Shown here: positions 8,904-18,998 of the stretch, one piece after another
Numbering within the stretch: the stretch's first letter is position 1
Layout of the letters: each line of letters begins with the position of its first letter
The notes under the pieces: generated by a model
Told to the model about the DNA's origin: nothing
Seen by the model: the letters and a program-made list of their open reading frames with translations, nothing else
Databases searched by the model: none
Made by a program: the position numbers and the translations under genes
DNA from: Ectothiorhodospiraceae bacterium
GTDB taxonomy: Bacteria > Pseudomonadota > Gammaproteobacteria > Nitrococcales > Aquisalimonadaceae
DNA: 64,000 nt
Assembly: GCA_020831845.1 (NCBI GenBank)
Contig: JAFIFV010000043.1
Span: 31,673 to 95,672, forward strand
Reading direction: 5' to 3'

Positions 8904-9990
8904 GGCGGAGCAGACCGTGACAGTACAGCGCCCGGGCTTCGTTCCCGGGACCGGCGTCGATTGGTTCGATCAGCAAGGACTGCATGCGGCTGAAGGGAAA
9001 GAACACCGTGCCGTCACGCCGCAAATCGACCGCAACGGGGGCGCAGGCGAACCGCGTTGGATCGGTGACAAACAGGGCAGCAAGCAGGTCGAAGGGGTAG
9101 AAGCCCTCGCGGCCGATATCGGTCTGCCAGTATTCCAGCCATGGCCGCGCCCGCTCTGCTACCCATTGGCCGTCCGCTCCGCTGGCGGCAATCTGGTCCA
9201 GTGTGCGGTCATCGATTTCCAGCTCCCTGGCGACTTCGTATGGAACCAGTACCAGCGGTATGCCCAGGCCGATAATGACCTCAACCGCATCGGGATCCTG
9301 CGCCACGTTGAAGTCCCGGAACACCGGTCCGTGCCCGAACAGGCTGCCGCCGCCCGCACCCTCTGCCGGATGGAAGATATGGCCCGGCCGGCGCCCCATG
9401 ACCGCGACGATCATCCGGACGTTGTCGTGCAGTTCCGGCCGCCCCCGCAGGGCGGCGGCCAGGTTGGTCAACGGACCGAGCGCGACGATGGTCAATCTGT
9501 CTTCCGACAGTGCCGAGGCCAGGGCGTGTTCCGCGTCCGTCCCCGTGCCGGCTTGCCGCATGGGGGCCGCGGCGCCGCGATGGACCGGGACATCGTCGCG
9601 CAGTGGCGCAAGCCTGGCCAACAGTTCGCGAGCGATGGCGTCGGTCGTTTCCAGCGGCGCGTTTCCGAATACCGTGGATACGCCGGCTATGGAGATGCCG
9701 CTGTGGCGTACCAGATGCCGGATGGCGAGGCAGTCATCGGGGTCCACGCGGGGACCCTTGCCGCAGGCCGGGTCGGCATCGATCCAGATCCGGGCGGGCG
9801 CAGTCGGCAGCTCGGATGGTGCCAGGATCGGAAGCGGCTCCGATGACTGCTGCCCGGTGCGCCAGGTTTCCACCGGCATGGCCAGCGTCAGGCCGAACAG
9901 CATCATGAGGGCGGCCAGCCCGAGTCCGGCCCAGGTAGCGGCTCTGCAGAGCATGGTCGTTTTCCGCGATGACCCGTCCATCACCCGCAT
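8851..9990 (-). CDS. nucleoside hydrolase (inosine/uridine-preferring family) with N-terminal hydrophobic segment
   Basis: IWIDADPACGKGPRVDPDDCLAIRHLV, ALGPLTNLAAAL; 379 aa; overlaps the start of msrA. Confidence 0.8.
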   Translation of the reverse strand: MRVMDGSSRKTTMLCRAATWAGLGLAALMMLFGLTLAMPVETWRTGQQSSEPLPILAPSELPTAPARIWIDADPACGKGPRVDPDDCLAIRHLVRHSGISIAGVSTVFGNAPLETTDAIARELLARLAPLRDDVPVHRGAAAPMRQAGTGTDAEHALASALSEDRLTIVALGPLTNLAAALRGRPELHDNVRMIVAVMGRRPGHIFHPAEGAGGGSLFGHGPVFRDFNVAQDPDAVEVIIGLGIPLVLVPYEVARELEIDDRTLDQIAASGADGQWVAERARPWLEYWQTDIGREGFYPFDLLAALFVTDPTRFACAPVAVDLRRDGTVFFPFSRMQSLLIEPIDAGPGNEARALYCHGLLRRAAGGAEHCGRAGRRGD

Positions 9991-10185
9991 TCTCCGCCGG
10001 GGTCGCCGACAGGGCTCCCTTGAACACGCCTTGATCCGGCAGGAGTTCCGGAAAGCCCGGAACCCGAGGCGCAGCGCGGCCTATTGCGCCCGTTCACCCT
10101 GTTTTGCCGGACCCGGTGAGACCTCGTCGTACGGGGCATCCAGGATTCGACATGCCGAGCGGGAAACGCGAACCCCGGACGCCAT

Positions 10186-10992
10186 TCAGTACACTCCCGC
10201 TGCCCGCAGACTGGCCTTCCCCAGTTCCAGGCGCATGGCTGCATCCGATGGGTCCAGAATATCCATGTTAAGCGCAAACCCGTAGAGGCTGTCGCCGCTC
10301 CGAACCCAGCCGGTCCACCATCCGGTGCCCGGTGAGGGCGCGTTCTGCCAACCGGTCTTGCCGTGAAGCGCGCGGTCGCCGTTCTCCTCCAGCAGGACGA
10401 TCTCCCGTACCGCTGCCTGGTGGTCGGGGTCAAAGGGCAGCGCACCCGCCGCCAGCCTTGCCATGAAGCGGGCCTGCTCCATGGCGCTGATTGCCAGCGG
10501 GCCGTCGAGCCAGAAGCGATCCACGACCGTGCCGATGTCGCCATTGCCATAACCGGCGCTCCGCAGACGGTCGCGCATCCCTTCGCTGCCAATCTTCCGC
10601 GCCAGCCCCTGGTAAACCGGAACGTTGGAGACAACGATGGCATCCCGCAGGCTCATATCCGACTCCCAGACGGAGAATGGTTGGGGGGCGCCGCCAAAAG
10701 GCAGAATTTCGTCGACGCCCTCCACCACACCGGTGGCTAGCCCAATCAGTGTGTGCGGGACCTTGAAGGTGGATGCGGGAACGTAGCGGGTCTCTGCCCG
10801 TGCGCGATCATGGCCGATGAACAGCTGGGACTGGGCATCGTAGAGCACGAATGTGCCCTCCACCCCGGCTTCCTCGAACAACTGGCTGATGGCTGGATGG
10901 TCGCGCCATTCCCCGGCGGCTGCCTGAAACACGACGAGCGCCAACAGTACCCCAAGCAGTAAACGAGCCACGATGCTTTTCTCCTTGTGCAT
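10186..10992 (-). CDS. class D (OXA-type) beta-lactamase
   Basis: Signal peptide; PASTFKVPHTLIGL (SxxK), SNVPVYQ (SxV), YGN, HGKTGW (KTG); 268 aa. Confidence 0.92.
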   Translation of the reverse strand: MHKEKSIVARLLLGVLLALVVFQAAAGEWRDHPAISQLFEEAGVEGTFVLYDAQSQLFIGHDRARAETRYVPASTFKVPHTLIGLATGVVEGVDEILPFGGAPQPFSVWESDMSLRDAIVVSNVPVYQGLARKIGSEGMRDRLRSAGYGNGDIGTVVDRFWLDGPLAISAMEQARFMARLAAGALPFDPDHQAAVREIVLLEENGDRALHGKTGWQNAPSPGTGWWTGWVRSGDSLYGFALNMDILDPSDAAMRLELGKASLRAAGVY

Positions 10993-11056
10993 GCGTTAAG
11001 GAAGTATTGGTGGCGGGTGCGCCCGCCACGGTGAGGTCCTGCAACCGGTGTGCCGC

Positions 11057-11815
11057 TCATTGCCTGGTCGCGGCAAAGCGCAGGCGTGTGTAATCCGCGA
11101 TCCACCGGCCGTTCCGGTCGCACAACAGCGGGCGGCAGCGTTCCGCCACGTCGTCCAGGAGGATCTTTCTGGAAAGCTGGGGCAGCGCGCCGAGATACGC
11201 CTGGGCAAAGGTTTCCAGCCAACCGGTGACGTCGTTCGGCAGTGGCGTCGGGCGGGGAAACGCCTCCGCGACGGTGACCTGGAAGTCGTGCCGTTCGAGC
11301 AAGGCGCGATACGCGTCCACGCTGGGGAAATACCATGGGTTGAGTGGCGCGGGGTCGATGTCCCGTTCCCGAAGCGCTGCCTCCAGCGCCCCCACGATCA
11401 CGGCCACATTGCCCTCGCCGCCGAACTCGCCCACGAAGCGACCACCGGGCCTGAGCGCTCTGCGAACGCCTGCCAGCACCGCCTCGGGCCGCGTCATCCA
11501 GTGCAGCGCAGCGTTGGAGAAGACGGCGTCGAACGCGTCCGCGAAAGGCAGCGCATGGCCGTCGATTACGTGCGCCTCAAGGCCCAGCTCTCGCGCGGCG
11601 GCCACCATCTCCAGGCTCGCATCGACGCCCACGACCTCGCAGCCGAGATCGGCCAGCGCCCTGGTCAACGCGCCGTCGCCGCACCCAAGGTCCAGCACGT
11701 GCTCGCCGGGCTGCGGTGCCAGCAGCGCAAGCACACCATCACCGAGCTCCGAGACGAAGCGTGCCTGTTCCGCATATTGCGCGGGATTCCACCGTTGCCG
11801 GTCCGGCGTTTCCAT
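11057..11815 (-). CDS. SAM-dependent class I methyltransferase
   Basis: VLDLGCGDGALTRALADLGCEVVGVDAS motif I; 252 aa. Confidence 0.9.
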   Translation of the reverse strand: METPDRQRWNPAQYAEQARFVSELGDGVLALLAPQPGEHVLDLGCGDGALTRALADLGCEVVGVDASLEMVAAARELGLEAHVIDGHALPFADAFDAVFSNAALHWMTRPEAVLAGVRRALRPGGRFVGEFGGEGNVAVIVGALEAALRERDIDPAPLNPWYFPSVDAYRALLERHDFQVTVAEAFPRPTPLPNDVTGWLETFAQAYLGALPQLSRKILLDDVAERCRPLLCDRNGRWIADYTRLRFAATRQ

Positions 11816-12058
11816 TTGCTACTCCAGTGCCTGCCGTAGCACGCATTCCTGCCAGAGACGTGTTGCTTGTTCCCCCGCAGGGGGATTGGCGTTTCGGTGT
11901 AAGGGATATTGCCGACTTCCATGCCGATCCATGCCGCCGGGTGGCGGTTGGCACAGGAGCAGCGCCGGCCAAGCATAGTTCGAAAAGGCTCATGGTGGAA
12001 TCGGTTCCCTGAAGTCTTTGCAGGCTGCATCTGCCATTGCTCGCGCCAAGGCGTTCAG

Positions 12059-12151
12059 TCATAACCGGGCGGCGGCGAGGGTGATGCCGCACGGAAAGGC
12101 GCCGGCAATGAGAAACAAGGCGCCAACGCTCCGGTTACGTGGCTGTGGCAT
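12059..12151 (-). CDS. candidate 30-aa hydrophobic small protein
   Basis: MPQPRNRSVGALFLIAGAFPCGITLAAARL; ATG preceded by AAAGGAAACACTGAA (plausible RBS); below the ORF track size cut-off. Confidence 0.35.
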   Translation of the reverse strand: MPQPRNRSVGALFLIAGAFPCGITLAAARL

Positions 12152-12324
12152 TTCAGTGTTTCCTTTATCCTTGTGGTTCCTCGGTGAAGCGACGATGCCC
12201 GGTGCGCTTGCATCACCAAAGTCCCGACGAGGCGTATCTCAGCTCCCCGACGACATGACCGCGTGACTCGACGGCGGCTGGCTGCCCCGGTTGCCGTTGA
12301 GGGGGAATGCCGGGGTTTGTCGGC

Positions 12325-12705
12325 TCACTCCGACCGTGCTGCAAGGTGCTTTTCGCACAACAGCCTGACGGCGGGGGCGAGCTTGTCGCTGTCGTGGATA
12401 TGGATAGGCCTGGCGTCGGTAATCTCCGCCGCGGGGCGGATATCGCCTTCCCAATCCGCGGAGAAACAGATCAGTTCCACGTCGCCATTCGTGCCGTAGG
12501 CAGGGCCTTTTACCGTGTACAGGTAGCGTATGGACTCACTGGCGAGGGTGATACGCAGCTCCTCCTGAAGCTCCCGGGTCAGGGCCTGCTCGGCCGTTTC
12601 GTCCGGCTCGATCTTGCCGCCGGGCAGGTACCAGTGCTGATTCTCCCGGACACGGACCAGCAGCAGGTGGTCGTCCTTGAACTCTACGAGACATGCGCAT
12701 CGCAT
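12325..12705 (-). CDS. NUDIX hydrolase
   Basis: Nudix box GKIEPDETAEQALTRELQEEL; start chosen at MRCACLVEF within the 12325-12762 ORF. Confidence 0.9.
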   Translation of the reverse strand: MRCACLVEFKDDHLLLVRVRENQHWYLPGGKIEPDETAEQALTRELQEELRITLASESIRYLYTVKGPAYGTNGDVELICFSADWEGDIRPAAEITDARPIHIHDSDKLAPAVRLLCEKHLAARSE

Positions 12706-12774
12706 GGCGTTTTCCTTCCGTGATGAATGTCTGATCCGGCTTCCTCGATGTTCGCCCTGCACGATGGTTGGCTG

Positions 12775-13083
12775 CTATGTCGCGGGGTGGATCGGTGTGG
12801 TGGGCTCGGTGCCGACGACAGTGGCCCAGCTGCGAATCCGGTAGGCGCGGACCAGTCCGTTCTTCACGTAGACGTCTTCTTCCGCGAAGCGCCGCACCAC
12901 GTCGGGGTTGTCGCATTGGAATAGCAGCACCGCTGTATCAGTGGGCTCCGTGAGGGCGCCTCCCAGCAACAGCTCGCCGCGATCCTTGGCGGCCCAGGCC
13001 TGGGCCAGGTGTTCGTCCCGGAACTGGCCGCGGCGTTCCAGATAGTCCGGCGCGAGGTCGTAGAACAGCAGGTAGTGGGCCAT
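12775..13083 (-). CDS. YciI family protein
   Basis: MAHYLLFYDLAPDYLERRGQFRDEHLAQAW...GELLLGGALTEPTD; start inside the longer ORF. Confidence 0.85.
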   Translation of the reverse strand: MAHYLLFYDLAPDYLERRGQFRDEHLAQAWAAKDRGELLLGGALTEPTDTAVLLFQCDNPDVVRRFAEEDVYVKNGLVRAYRIRSWATVVGTEPTTPIHPAT

Positions 13084-13138
13084 GGGTCTTCTCCGCGTCG
13101 CACGCCCGCCGGCCGGAGTGGGCCGGCGGGGGGCGGGC

Positions 13139-14902
13139 CTATTTCTTCTTCGGAATGTACAGATCGGTGATGGTGCCTTCGGCTGCCTCCGCCGCAAAGC
13201 CCACGGTTTCGACCAGCGTGGGGTGCGGGTGGATTGTCAGGCCGATATCGGCGGCCACGGCGCCCATCTCGATAGCCAGGGCCATCTCGCCCATCAGGTC
13301 GCCGGCGTTGGGGCCCAGTGCCGCTCCGCCCAGCAGGCGGCCGTTTTCGGCGTCGAACAGCAGCTTGGTCAGGCCTTCCTCGCGGCCCATGGCCAGGGCG
13401 CGGCCGCTGGCAGCCCAGGGGAATACGCCTTTTTCCACCTTGATTCCCTGTTCCTTTGCCTGCTCTTCGGTCAGGCCTACCCAGGCCACTTCCGGGTCGG
13501 TGTAGGCCACGGAGGGAATGCAGCGGACGTCGAAGGCCACTTTCTCGCCAGCGGCATGTTCGGCAGCCACCTTGCCTTCGTGGGTCGCCTTGTGGGCCAG
13601 CATGGGCTGACCGACGATGTCGCCGATGGCGTAGATGTGCGGGACTTCGGTCTGCATGTGCTCGTTGACGCGGATGAAACCCTTGTCCGGTTCCAGCCCG
13701 GCGGCCTCGGCGTTGATCAGGTCGCCATTGGGGCGACGGCCCACCGCCACCAGCACGCGGTCGAAGGTGTCGTTTTCCGGCACGTCCTTGCCCTCGAAGC
13801 TGACCTTGATGCCCTTCTTCTGGGCCTCCATGCCGGTCACCTTGGCGCTGAGGTAGACGTTCTCGTACTGTTTGCGAATGCGTTTCTCGTAGGGGCGGAT
13901 CAGGTCCTTGTCTGCACCCACCATGATGCGGTCCAGCAGCTCCACCACGGTGATCTTCGAGCCCAGCGCGTGGTAGACGGTGGCCATTTCCAGGCCGATG
14001 ATGCCGCCGCCGATCACCAGCAGCCGCTTGGGGATGTCTTCCAGTTCCAGCGCGCTGGTGGAATCCATCACGCGGGGGTCGTTCAGGTCCATGCCCGGCG
14101 GAGTGACCACGCGTGAACCGGCGGCAATGATGGCGTTACGGAATGTGATGTTGCGTTCCTTGCCGTCGTGGGCCACGGAAATCTCGTGGGGGCCGGTGAA
14201 GCTGGCCACGCCAGTGACGGTTTCCACTTTGCGCTGCTTGGCCATGCCGGCCAGTCCGCCGGTGAGCTTCTTCACCACCGATTCCTTCCAGCCGCGCAGT
14301 TTCTTCAGGTCGATCTTCGGTTTGCCGAACGTCACACCGTGTTCACTGAATTGCTCGGCGGAGTCGATGATATGGCCCACGTGCAGCAGGGCCTTGGACG
14401 GGATGCAGCCCACGTTCAGACAGACGCCGCCCAGCGTCGGATAGCGTTCCACCAGGATCACCTTCAGGCCCAGGTCTGCGGCGCGGAAGGCGGCGGTGTA
14501 GCCGCCGGGGCCGGAGCCGATGACCACCACGTCGCAGTCGGCGTCGGAAGGCGCCTTGCTTTGGGGTTGCTGCGCGGCAGGTTCCTGCTCGGGCCTGGAA
14601 CTCCCCTGTTTGGTGGGTGTCTCGCCGGCGGGTTCTTTCTTCGCCTTTGCCTCGCCGCCGCCCTCGCTGGGCTCCAGTTCCAGGATCGCCTTGCCTTCGG
14701 CTACCTTGTCGCCCACCTTGATCAGCACCTTGGTGATCTTGCCGGCCCTGGGGGCCGGTACTTCCATGGTGGCCTTGTCGGATTCCAGCGTGATCAGGCT
14801 TTGTTCTGCTTCAACGGTGTCGCCCTCGGACACCAGCACTTCAATCACGTCGACTTCGTCGAAGTCGCCGATGTCGGGAACCTTGATCTGTTCTGCAGCC
14901 AT
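13139..14902 (-). CDS. lpdA: dihydrolipoyl dehydrogenase with N-terminal lipoyl domain (pyruvate dehydrogenase E3)
   Basis: Lipoyl motif [45 protein letters not shown]; 587 aa. Confidence 0.95.
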   Translation of the reverse strand: MAAEQIKVPDIGDFDEVDVIEVLVSEGDTVEAEQSLITLESDKATMEVPAPRAGKITKVLIKVGDKVAEGKAILELEPSEGGGEAKAKKEPAGETPTKQGSSRPEQEPAAQQPQSKAPSDADCDVVVIGSGPGGYTAAFRAADLGLKVILVERYPTLGGVCLNVGCIPSKALLHVGHIIDSAEQFSEHGVTFGKPKIDLKKLRGWKESVVKKLTGGLAGMAKQRKVETVTGVASFTGPHEISVAHDGKERNITFRNAIIAAGSRVVTPPGMDLNDPRVMDSTSALELEDIPKRLLVIGGGIIGLEMATVYHALGSKITVVELLDRIMVGADKDLIRPYEKRIRKQYENVYLSAKVTGMEAQKKGIKVSFEGKDVPENDTFDRVLVAVGRRPNGDLINAEAAGLEPDKGFIRVNEHMQTEVPHIYAIGDIVGQPMLAHKATHEGKVAAEHAAGEKVAFDVRCIPSVAYTDPEVAWVGLTEEQAKEQGIKVEKGVFPWAASGRALAMGREEGLTKLLFDAENGRLLGGAALGPNAGDLMGEMALAIEMGAVAADIGLTIHPHPTLVETVGFAAEAAEGTITDLYIPKKK

Positions 14903-14927
14903 GGTTGTGTCCTTTGTCGTGCGACTG

Positions 14928-16286
14928 TCAGAGGATGAGCCGGCGCAGATCGCCCAGCAGCCCGGAGAGGTAGGTGGTGAAACGGGCCGCGGCGGCGCCG
15001 TCGATCACCCGGTGATCGTAGGATAATGACAGTGGCAGCATCAGCCGCGGTTCGAAATCCTTGCCGTTCCACTTCGGCTTCATCTCGGACCGGGAAACGC
15101 CCAGGATGGCCACTTCGGGTGCGTTGACGATGGGCGTGAACGCGGTACCGCCGATGCCCCCGAGGCTGGAGATGCTGAACGTCCCGCCCTGCATGTCCGA
15201 AGGCCCAAGCTTGCCGTCACGCGCCTTGCCACTGAGCTCGGCCAGGTCGGCGGCGATCTGGTAGACGCCCTTCCTGTCAGCATCCTTGATCACTGGCACC
15301 ACCAGGCCGTTGGGGGTATCCACCGCCACGCCGATATTGATGTATTTCTTGATGATCAGCGCATCGCCGGTGGGCTTCAGGCTGCTGTTGAGTTCCGGCA
15401 TGGCCTTGAGTGCGCCGGCGCAGGCTTTCACCAGAAAGGCGAGCGGCGTCAGCTTCACGCCATGCTGCTTTTCGGCAGTGTCCTTCTCGGCCTTGCGGAA
15501 GGCTTCCAGCTCGGTGATGTCGGCCTCGTCGAACTGGGTGACGTGGGGCACGTTCAGCCAGCTGCGGTGCAGGTGCGGGCCGGATATCTTCTTGATGCGG
15601 GACATCGGTTGTTCTTCGATTTCCCCGAACTTGGAGAAATCCACCGCCGGGATTGGCGGTATGCCCATGCCGCCCTTGGCGCCGGCCGGTGCCGCCGCGC
15701 CGCCAGTGTGCATGACGCCTTTGACGAAGTCCTGGACGTCTTCTTTCAGGATGCGGCCGCGCCGGCCGGAGCCCTTCAGCTTCGAGAGGTCCACGCCCAG
15801 TTCGCGGGCGAAACGGCGTACGGCCGGTGAGGCGTGGGCCTTGCGGAAGATGGAGCTGTCGATCTCGCTGTGGGCGACCGGGGCCTGATCGGCTTCCACC
15901 TGGTGGGCCGGATGGTCGGTGGCGGGGGGAGGAGAGTCGTTCTTCGGGGCCTCCTGCTTCGGCTCCTGCCTGGTTTGCGTTTCCTGTTCCTGTTCCGGCT
16001 TATCTTCCTTCTTCTCGTCCTTGGGTTCCTCCTGCTTGCTCTCGCCGGAGGCTGGCTCCAGCTCCATGATCACCGAGCCTTCCTTGACCTTGTCACCCAC
16101 CTTGATCTTCACGCTTTTCACGGTGCCGGACTCCGGCGCCGGCACTTCCATGGTGGCCTTGTCGGATTCCAGCGTGATCAGGCTCTGCTCCGCCTCAACA
16201 CTGTCGCCTTCGGATACCAGAACCTCGATGACATCCACTTCATCGAAATCACCGATGTCCGGCACGGTTACTGTCTTTGTCGCCAT
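14928..16286 (-). CDS. aceF: pyruvate dehydrogenase E2, dihydrolipoamide acetyltransferase
   Basis: Lipoyl domain, peripheral subunit-binding domain ([28 protein letters not shown]), catalytic [11 protein letters not shown]; start at [12 protein letters not shown]. Confidence 0.95.
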   Translation of the reverse strand: MATKTVTVPDIGDFDEVDVIEVLVSEGDSVEAEQSLITLESDKATMEVPAPESGTVKSVKIKVGDKVKEGSVIMELEPASGESKQEEPKDEKKEDKPEQEQETQTRQEPKQEAPKNDSPPPATDHPAHQVEADQAPVAHSEIDSSIFRKAHASPAVRRFARELGVDLSKLKGSGRRGRILKEDVQDFVKGVMHTGGAAAPAGAKGGMGIPPIPAVDFSKFGEIEEQPMSRIKKISGPHLHRSWLNVPHVTQFDEADITELEAFRKAEKDTAEKQHGVKLTPLAFLVKACAGALKAMPELNSSLKPTGDALIIKKYINIGVAVDTPNGLVVPVIKDADRKGVYQIAADLAELSGKARDGKLGPSDMQGGTFSISSLGGIGGTAFTPIVNAPEVAILGVSRSEMKPKWNGKDFEPRLMLPLSLSYDHRVIDGAAAARFTTYLSGLLGDLRRLIL

Positions 16287-16337
16287 GGCTGCTTCCTGTG
16301 TCTGTTTGCGCTGTGTCGGCACCCGCGCGGGGCGGGA

Positions 16338-18998
16338 TCAGACCGATGTGGGGATGGGCTTTTCCGGGTCCAGGCCGTACTTCCTGATGGCCTCGGTCAC
16401 GGCTTTCGCCTCGATCTGGCCGTCATCGGCCAGCGCTTTCAGGGCCGCCACGGTGACGTAGTAGCGGTCCACCTCGAAGAAGCGTCGGAGTTGCTCGCGG
16501 GTATCGGAGCGGCCGAAGCCGTCGGTTCCCAGTACTACGTAGCGACGGTCGTCCATGTGCGGGCGGATCTGCTCCGGGAAGGCGCGCATGTAGTCGCTGG
16601 CGGCGATGGCCGGACCCTTGCGGTTCTTGAGCTTGTCCTGCACCCAGCAGGTGCGCGGCTTCTTGTCCGGGTGCAGCGTGTTCCAGCGTTCCACGGCGAT
16701 GCCGTCCCGGCGCAATTCGGTGAACGAGGGGCAGCTCCAGAGGTCGGCGTCCACCTTCCAGTCCTTCTTCAGCAGCTCGGCGGCTTCCATCACCTCTCGG
16801 AAGATGGTGCCGGAACCCAGCAACTGCACCTTCAGCTTGCCCTTGCCGCCTTCCCTGAACAGGTACATGCCTTTGCGGATGCCTTCCTCGGCGCCCTTGG
16901 GCATGGCGGGCTGGCCGTAGTTCTCGTTCATCATGGTGATGTAGTAGTAGACGTTCTCCTGCTCCTGGTACATGCGGCGCAGGCCGTCGTGGATCACCAC
17001 CGCCATTTCGTACGGGAAGGTGGGGTCATAGGAGATGCAGTTGGGAATGGTGGCCGAGATCAGGTGGCTGTGGCCGTCCTCGTGCTGCAGGCCCTCGCCA
17101 TTGAGTGTGGTGCGGCCGGCAGTGCCGCCCAGCAGGAAGCCGCGGGCGCGCATGTCGCCGGCGGCCCAGGCCAGATCGCCCACGCGCTGGAAGCCGAACA
17201 TGGAGTAGTAGGCGTAGAACGGAATCATGTTCACGCCGTGGTTGCTGTAGGCCGTGCCGGCGGCGATCCAGGAACTCATGGCGCCGGCTTCGTTGATGCC
17301 TTCCTGCAGGATCTGGCCGTCCTTGCTCTCCTTGTACAGCATCAACTGGTCGGAGTCCTCCGGCTCGTAAAGCTGACCCTTGGAGGCGTAGATCCCCATT
17401 TGCCGGAAAAGCCCTTCCATGCCGAAGGTGCGCGCTTCGTCAGGCACGATGGGAACGATGTGCTTTGCCAGCTCCTTGTCCCGGGCAAGGATCGCCAGGA
17501 TGCGCACGAACGCCATGGTGGTGGACATCTCGCGGTCGCCGGAGTCCTTCAGCAGCAGATCGAAGGCGGACAGCTCTGGTATTTTCAGGGGCTTGGCGTC
17601 GGTGCGGCGTTGCGGCAGATAGCCGCCGAGAGCCTTGCGTCGTTCCTTCAGGTACTTGATTTCCGGGCTGTCGTCGGCGGGTTTGTAGAACGGCGTTTTT
17701 TCCAGCTGGTCGTCGGGGACCGGGATGTCGAAGCGGTCGCGGAATTCCTTCAGGGCGTCCAGCGCCATCTTCTTCTGCTGGTGGGTGATGTTCTGCCCTT
17801 CGCCGGATCTGCCCATGCCGTAGCCCTTGACCGTCTTCGCGAGAATGACGGTGGGCTGGTCCTTGGTGTTCACCGCGGTGTGGTAGGCGGCATACACCTT
17901 GTGCGGGTCGTGCCCGCCCCTGGACAGGCGCGCGATGTCCTCGTCGGACATATTGGACACCATGTCCTTGAGCTCCGGATACTTGCCGAAGAAGTGCTCG
18001 CGGGTGTAGGCGCCGCCCTTGGCCTTGAAGTTCTGGTACTCGCCGTCGACGCACTCTTCCATGCGCTTGCGTAGCAGGCCCTTCTCGTCCTTGGCCAGCA
18101 GCGCGTCCCAGCCGGAGCCCCAGACCACTTTCAACACGTTCCAGCCGGCGCCGCGGAACTCGCCTTCCAGTTCCTGGATGATCTTGCCGTTGCCGCGCAC
18201 CGGGCCGTCCAGCCTCTGCAGGTTGCAGTTGACCACGAACACCAGGTTATCCAGCCCCTCGCGGGCAGCCAGGCCGATGGCGCCGAGGGATTCCGGCTCG
18301 TCCATCTCGCCATCCCCCATGAAGGCCCAGACCTTGCGGTTGCCCATGTCGATCACGCCGCGGTCGTGCAGGTATTTCATGAACCGCGCCTGGTAGATGG
18401 CCATGATCGGCCCCAGACCCATGGAAACGGTGGGGAACTGCCAGTACTCCGGCATCAGCCAGGGGTGCGGGTAGGAGGTGATGCCGATTCCACCGACGTC
18501 CTGGCGGAAACCGCGCAGCTGCTCTTCGGTCAGCCGTCCCTCAAGGAACGAGCGCGCATAGATGCCCGGGGCGGAGTGGCCCTGAATGAACACCATGTCG
18601 CCGCCGTGGTCCTCACAGGGCGCATGCCAGAAGTGGTTGAAGCCGACGTCGTAGAGCGTGGCGCTAGACGCAAAGCTGGCGATATGGCCGCCGATGCCTT
18701 CGCGTTCCTTGTTGGCCTGGAGAACCATCGCCATGGCGTTCCAGCGGATGATGGAGCGCAGCTGCCATTCCAGGGCATGATCGCCGGGGGAGCGCTGCTC
18801 CATGTGCGGGGGGATGGTATTGAGGTAAGCGGTGGTGGCCTTGAACGGTATGTGTCCACCGCGGCGCCGGGCCTTGTCCACCAGCGATTCCAGCAGGAAG
18901 TGCGCCCGTTCCGGGCCTTCTTCCTCGATCACCGCCTCCAGTGCGTCAATCCATTCCCGGGTTTCCTGCGGATCCACATCCTCCGGTCTTTCAGCCAT
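16338..18998 (-). CDS. aceE: pyruvate dehydrogenase (acetyl-transferring) E1, homodimeric type
   Basis: 886 aa; GDGEMDEPESLGAIGLAAREGLDNLVFVVNCNLQRLDGPVRGN. Confidence 0.97.
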   Translation of the reverse strand: MAERPEDVDPQETREWIDALEAVIEEEGPERAHFLLESLVDKARRRGGHIPFKATTAYLNTIPPHMEQRSPGDHALEWQLRSIIRWNAMAMVLQANKEREGIGGHIASFASSATLYDVGFNHFWHAPCEDHGGDMVFIQGHSAPGIYARSFLEGRLTEEQLRGFRQDVGGIGITSYPHPWLMPEYWQFPTVSMGLGPIMAIYQARFMKYLHDRGVIDMGNRKVWAFMGDGEMDEPESLGAIGLAAREGLDNLVFVVNCNLQRLDGPVRGNGKIIQELEGEFRGAGWNVLKVVWGSGWDALLAKDEKGLLRKRMEECVDGEYQNFKAKGGAYTREHFFGKYPELKDMVSNMSDEDIARLSRGGHDPHKVYAAYHTAVNTKDQPTVILAKTVKGYGMGRSGEGQNITHQQKKMALDALKEFRDRFDIPVPDDQLEKTPFYKPADDSPEIKYLKERRKALGGYLPQRRTDAKPLKIPELSAFDLLLKDSGDREMSTTMAFVRILAILARDKELAKHIVPIVPDEARTFGMEGLFRQMGIYASKGQLYEPEDSDQLMLYKESKDGQILQEGINEAGAMSSWIAAGTAYSNHGVNMIPFYAYYSMFGFQRVGDLAWAAGDMRARGFLLGGTAGRTTLNGEGLQHEDGHSHLISATIPNCISYDPTFPYEMAVVIHDGLRRMYQEQENVYYYITMMNENYGQPAMPKGAEEGIRKGMYLFREGGKGKLKVQLLGSGTIFREVMEAAELLKKDWKVDADLWSCPSFTELRRDGIAVERWNTLHPDKKPRTCWVQDKLKNRKGPAIAASDYMRAFPEQIRPHMDDRRYVVLGTDGFGRSDTREQLRRFFEVDRYYVTVAALKALADDGQIEAKAVTEAIRKYGLDPEKPIPTSV

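Noticed and set aside
10990-11015. ttaaggaagtattggtggcggg as a further TIR remnant
   Set aside because: Only the first eight or so bases match the MITE-like TIR; no supporting homology nearby.
15834-18074. 746-aa plus-strand ORF antisense to aceF/aceE
   Set aside because: Overlaps unmistakable AceF and AceE coding sequence; composition typical of antisense GC-rich frames.
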